Both the position numbers and the translations under genes were made by a program. A stretch of 6,317 nucleotides of DNA, taken from contig CALCGM010000374.1 of the NCBI GenBank assembly GCA_937900985.1, forward strand, positions 1-6,317, read 5' to 3'. This document shows, in pieces, positions 5,401-6,317 of this stretch (position 1 is the first letter of the stretch; each line of letters starts with the position of its first letter). A model generated the notes under the pieces. It did no database searches and was not told the origin of the DNA. It saw only the letters and a program-made list of their open reading frames with translations. The DNA is from an uncultured Planctomycetaceae bacterium (GTDB lineage: Bacteria > Planctomycetota > Planctomycetia > Pirellulales > UBA1268).

Positions 5401-6317
5401 GCCGCCAGATGCAGCCTGACCATGCCATCCGCATCGGCCGCCGGCATCGCCACGCGATACTCCCGGCGGGCCACCAGCGGCGACGCCGCTTCCATCCACG
5501 ACGCGGGACCATCTTCACGACCGAGGTGCCGGCCGATCTGGCCCACCTTGTTGAATCGCCAGAGCACCTGCTGCCAGCCCTCGATCTCGGCCACAAGCCG
5601 CTCCACCGGCACACCAGGCTGCTGCCCCCACAGGCCCCGCAGCCGATCGAGCAGCAGTGAGCCGGCCGGCTCGCTCTCCAGGCTTTCCAGCAGCAGCCGC
5701 AGGTATCGCGGTGACAGCCCACGCTCCGCAGCGACGCTCTCGATCCGCCCACGCTCGGCCGCGTCCCCGGCCAGGTCACGGGCGGCTTCGAGCGAGGCCC
5801 GCAGCGGCAGAAAGCCCTCCCGCCCCATGTCGAGGGTGATCCCCTGCTCCACAGTCGTCTGCGATCCCACCGCCGCCTCGGAGAGCGGCTGCGTGGAGCG
5901 ACGATAGAGGGCCCGCACCTTTTCCAGCAGCTCGTCAGTGAAGTCTCGCCGAGACTGGCCGGCCGAGAAGCGGATCCCATCCGGCAGGAGCACCAGATGC
6001 CTGGCGATGTCCTTGGCCGCATCGAGATACTTGACCACCATCGACGGCGACATCACGAGCGACTGCCCGGTGTTGGTGAAGCCCTCGCCGGCACCGCCTT
6101 CCGCCGGAAACTCATGGGCCGGATTGAGCGTGTCGACGCCCGTCAGCTCTCGGAGCGTGTAGGTGTATTCCGCGTTGTTGAGCCGGCGGAGCACCACGCG
6201 GCCCGGGTCGCCGGCATGGGCTGCGGCCTCTGCCCGGAGAAAGCTGCTGAGCCAGGCGGCGATCTGCTCCCGCTCCGCGTCGCTCGGCTGCTGGGCGTCT
6301 TGAGGCGGCATCTGCCC
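2445..6317 (-). CDS. Large DUF1587/DUF1595/DUF1592/DUF1588/DUF1585 planctomycete protein (5' truncated by window edge)
   Basis: Numbering is from the ATG at 6311, but the frame stays open upstream to the edge (codons Gly-Gln precede that Met). MPPQDAQQPSDAEREQIAAW is the typical end of the cytochrome-like domain of this family, so this Met is internal; the signal peptide and CxxCH domain are expected upstream. Order: cytochrome-domain tail 1-25; DUF1587 about 36-105 (VVLRRLNNAEYTYTLRELTG); middle region about 106-868; DUF1595 about 869-932 (AFRRPLTASEA, SPDFLYKLE); DUF1592 about 941-1070 (ATRLSYFLWSSPPDAEL); DUF1588 about 1083-1183, with CSRCH at 1158-1162 then RQIDPLGFALEEFDAVGRFR; DUF1585 about 1192-1272 (FCRKLLGYALGR, SSPQFRMIRGRD). 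The stop is TGA. Ordinary members are near 800 residues; this one exceeds 1290 because of the middle region, which includes a beta-rich module at about 453-600. Probably exported. The reaction is unknown, and haem attachment at CSRCH is inferred from the motif. Confidence 0.92.
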   Translation of the reverse strand, partial: GQMPPQDAQQPSDAEREQIAAWLSSFLRAEAAAHAGDPGRVVLRRLNNAEYTYTLRELTGVDTLNPAHEFPAEGGAGEGFTNTGQSLVMSPSMVVKYLDAAKDIARHLVLLPDGIRFSAGQSRRDFTDELLEKVRALYRRSTQPLSEAAVGSQTTVEQGITLDMGREGFLPLRASLEAARDLAGDAAERGRIESVAAERGLSPRYLRLLLESLESEPAGSLLLDRLRGLWGQQPGVPVERLVAEIEGWQQVLWRFNKVGQIGRHLGREDGPASWMEAASPLVARREYRVAMPAADADGMVRLHLAATAAGDGATDDLVVFERPRLVAAGRGDLPLLAVGDLADAVGSWRATLTEQTSGCLAAAAEVLEQMRSGKGAVASVDELAAAHAVDPRILQGWLATLGIEADGAVSLGEPITGRGEGIGGWPFVTGWTGADALSVLANASDQEVQIPGTMRPHSVGVHPAPNRRVLVSWVSPTALDVQLEGSVQRAHIGCGNGVAWSLQVRRRGTRQVIAEGVADGADAQAFAADAVPLQAGDAISLVIDPRDGNHACDMTALSLTLTAGDRRWDLAADVSPEILAGNPHADAAGHAGVWHFTSEPLEHQAQTVIPAGSIADRWLSAGEADERAEIAAELAVVLAAEPATLPAGSPDAELRSLLLAATGPILAPSLAAWLAEQPADAAGGDLQLSAPGVHAFSLPAELVAGCELVTTAGIAAEAGGEASVQVSVGPGSFDPQTPLTPELPILAREGTAGWERMERSFDEFRDLFPQALCYVRIVPVDEVVTLNVLYREDEHLRRLMLTEAEAAELERLWDELLFVSAEPLKLEASLEQITEFATQDRPDLAVPFRQMKPAVEARAEAYRERLVACQPAQLGALVAFAEQAFRRPLTASEAADLRGLHGLLLGEGLSHEEAMAMLVARVLVSPDFLYKLEVPPPGESPQPVDAYELATRLSYFLWSSPPDAELLTAAADGSLTSTDVLVEQAERMRADPRASRLAIEFGTHWLHVSGFARDAEKNEAVFPEFAGLRGAIEEETVRFLTDFFQHDRSILALLDADHTFLNGPLAAHYGIPGVEGDAWRRVEGVRSYGRGGVLTLGSTLATQAGASRTSPILRGNWLFETMLGEKLPKPPKDVPLLAETVPAGLTERQLIELHSENASCSRCHRQIDPLGFALEEFDAVGRFREADAAGQPIDASTTLPDGTQIEGVDGLRAWLLTERREAFVVQFCRKLLGYALGRAVQLSDEPLLEAMRSELAAHDHRIGHAIRMIVSSPQFRMIRGRDARDPLEAE

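Noticed and set aside
2526..5660. A 1044-codon open frame on the plus strand, antisense to the large gene
   Set aside because: It lies wholly inside the DUF1592 gene on the other strand. Its translation is rich in Arg, His, Pro, Gln and Leu with no recognisable motif, as expected when the antisense of a GC-rich, codon-biased gene lacks stops. The minus-strand frame has a clear domain series.
5090..6022. A 310-codon minus-strand open frame overlapping the large gene in another frame
   Set aside because: The translation is dominated by Arg, Trp, Cys, Gly and Ser, typical of an out-of-frame reading of GC-rich DNA, and shows no domain. The in-frame product is continuous through this interval.
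1..6317. tRNA, rRNA, CRISPR array, insertion sequence or phage/defence genes
   Set aside because: About 97% of the window is covered by the three genes, and the two gaps are too short and lack the needed structures. No transposase motif, regularly spaced repeat or cloverleaf was seen.

Overview
The window is GC-rich (about two thirds G+C by eye, not counted). It is filled almost entirely by three genes, all on the minus strand and transcribed from high to low coordinates. All three belong to protein families that are strongly expanded in Planctomycetes: the PSCyt/PSD proteins and HXXSHH proteins, known mostly by DUF numbers. The organism is therefore most likely a planctomycete, plausibly of the Pirellulales type. 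That placement rests on family content and base composition only.

Layout in transcription order. (1) Positions 6317 to 2445 hold a very long secreted-type protein with the domain series DUF1587, a large middle region, DUF1595, DUF1592, DUF1588 and DUF1585. Its true N-terminus, with the expected signal peptide and cytochrome-like domain, lies beyond the window. (2) After a 49-base gap, 2395 to 1034 encodes a complete DUF1552 (HXXSHH) protein with a twin-arginine signal. (3) After a 125-base gap rich in small inverted repeats, 908 to 1 encodes the N-terminal 302 residues of a DUF1549/DUF1553-type protein: Sec signal, Ig-like domain, CX4CH cytochrome-like domain, then the start of a second Ig-like domain. 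It runs off the left edge.

The first two genes are a familiar planctomycete pair and probably share a transcript. The third may be read through from them or may have its own promoter in the 125-base gap. All three products are predicted to be exported, and two carry haem-type Cys/His motifs. This suggests an extracytoplasmic, redox-linked assembly. Its substrate is unknown, although breakdown of complex polysaccharides has been proposed in general terms for such planctomycete clusters. I see no RNA gene, mobile element, CRISPR array, phage gene or defence system. The most unusual points are the very large middle insertion of the first protein with a beta-rich module, the altered HXXSHH motif in the second, and the inverted repeats ahead of the third.
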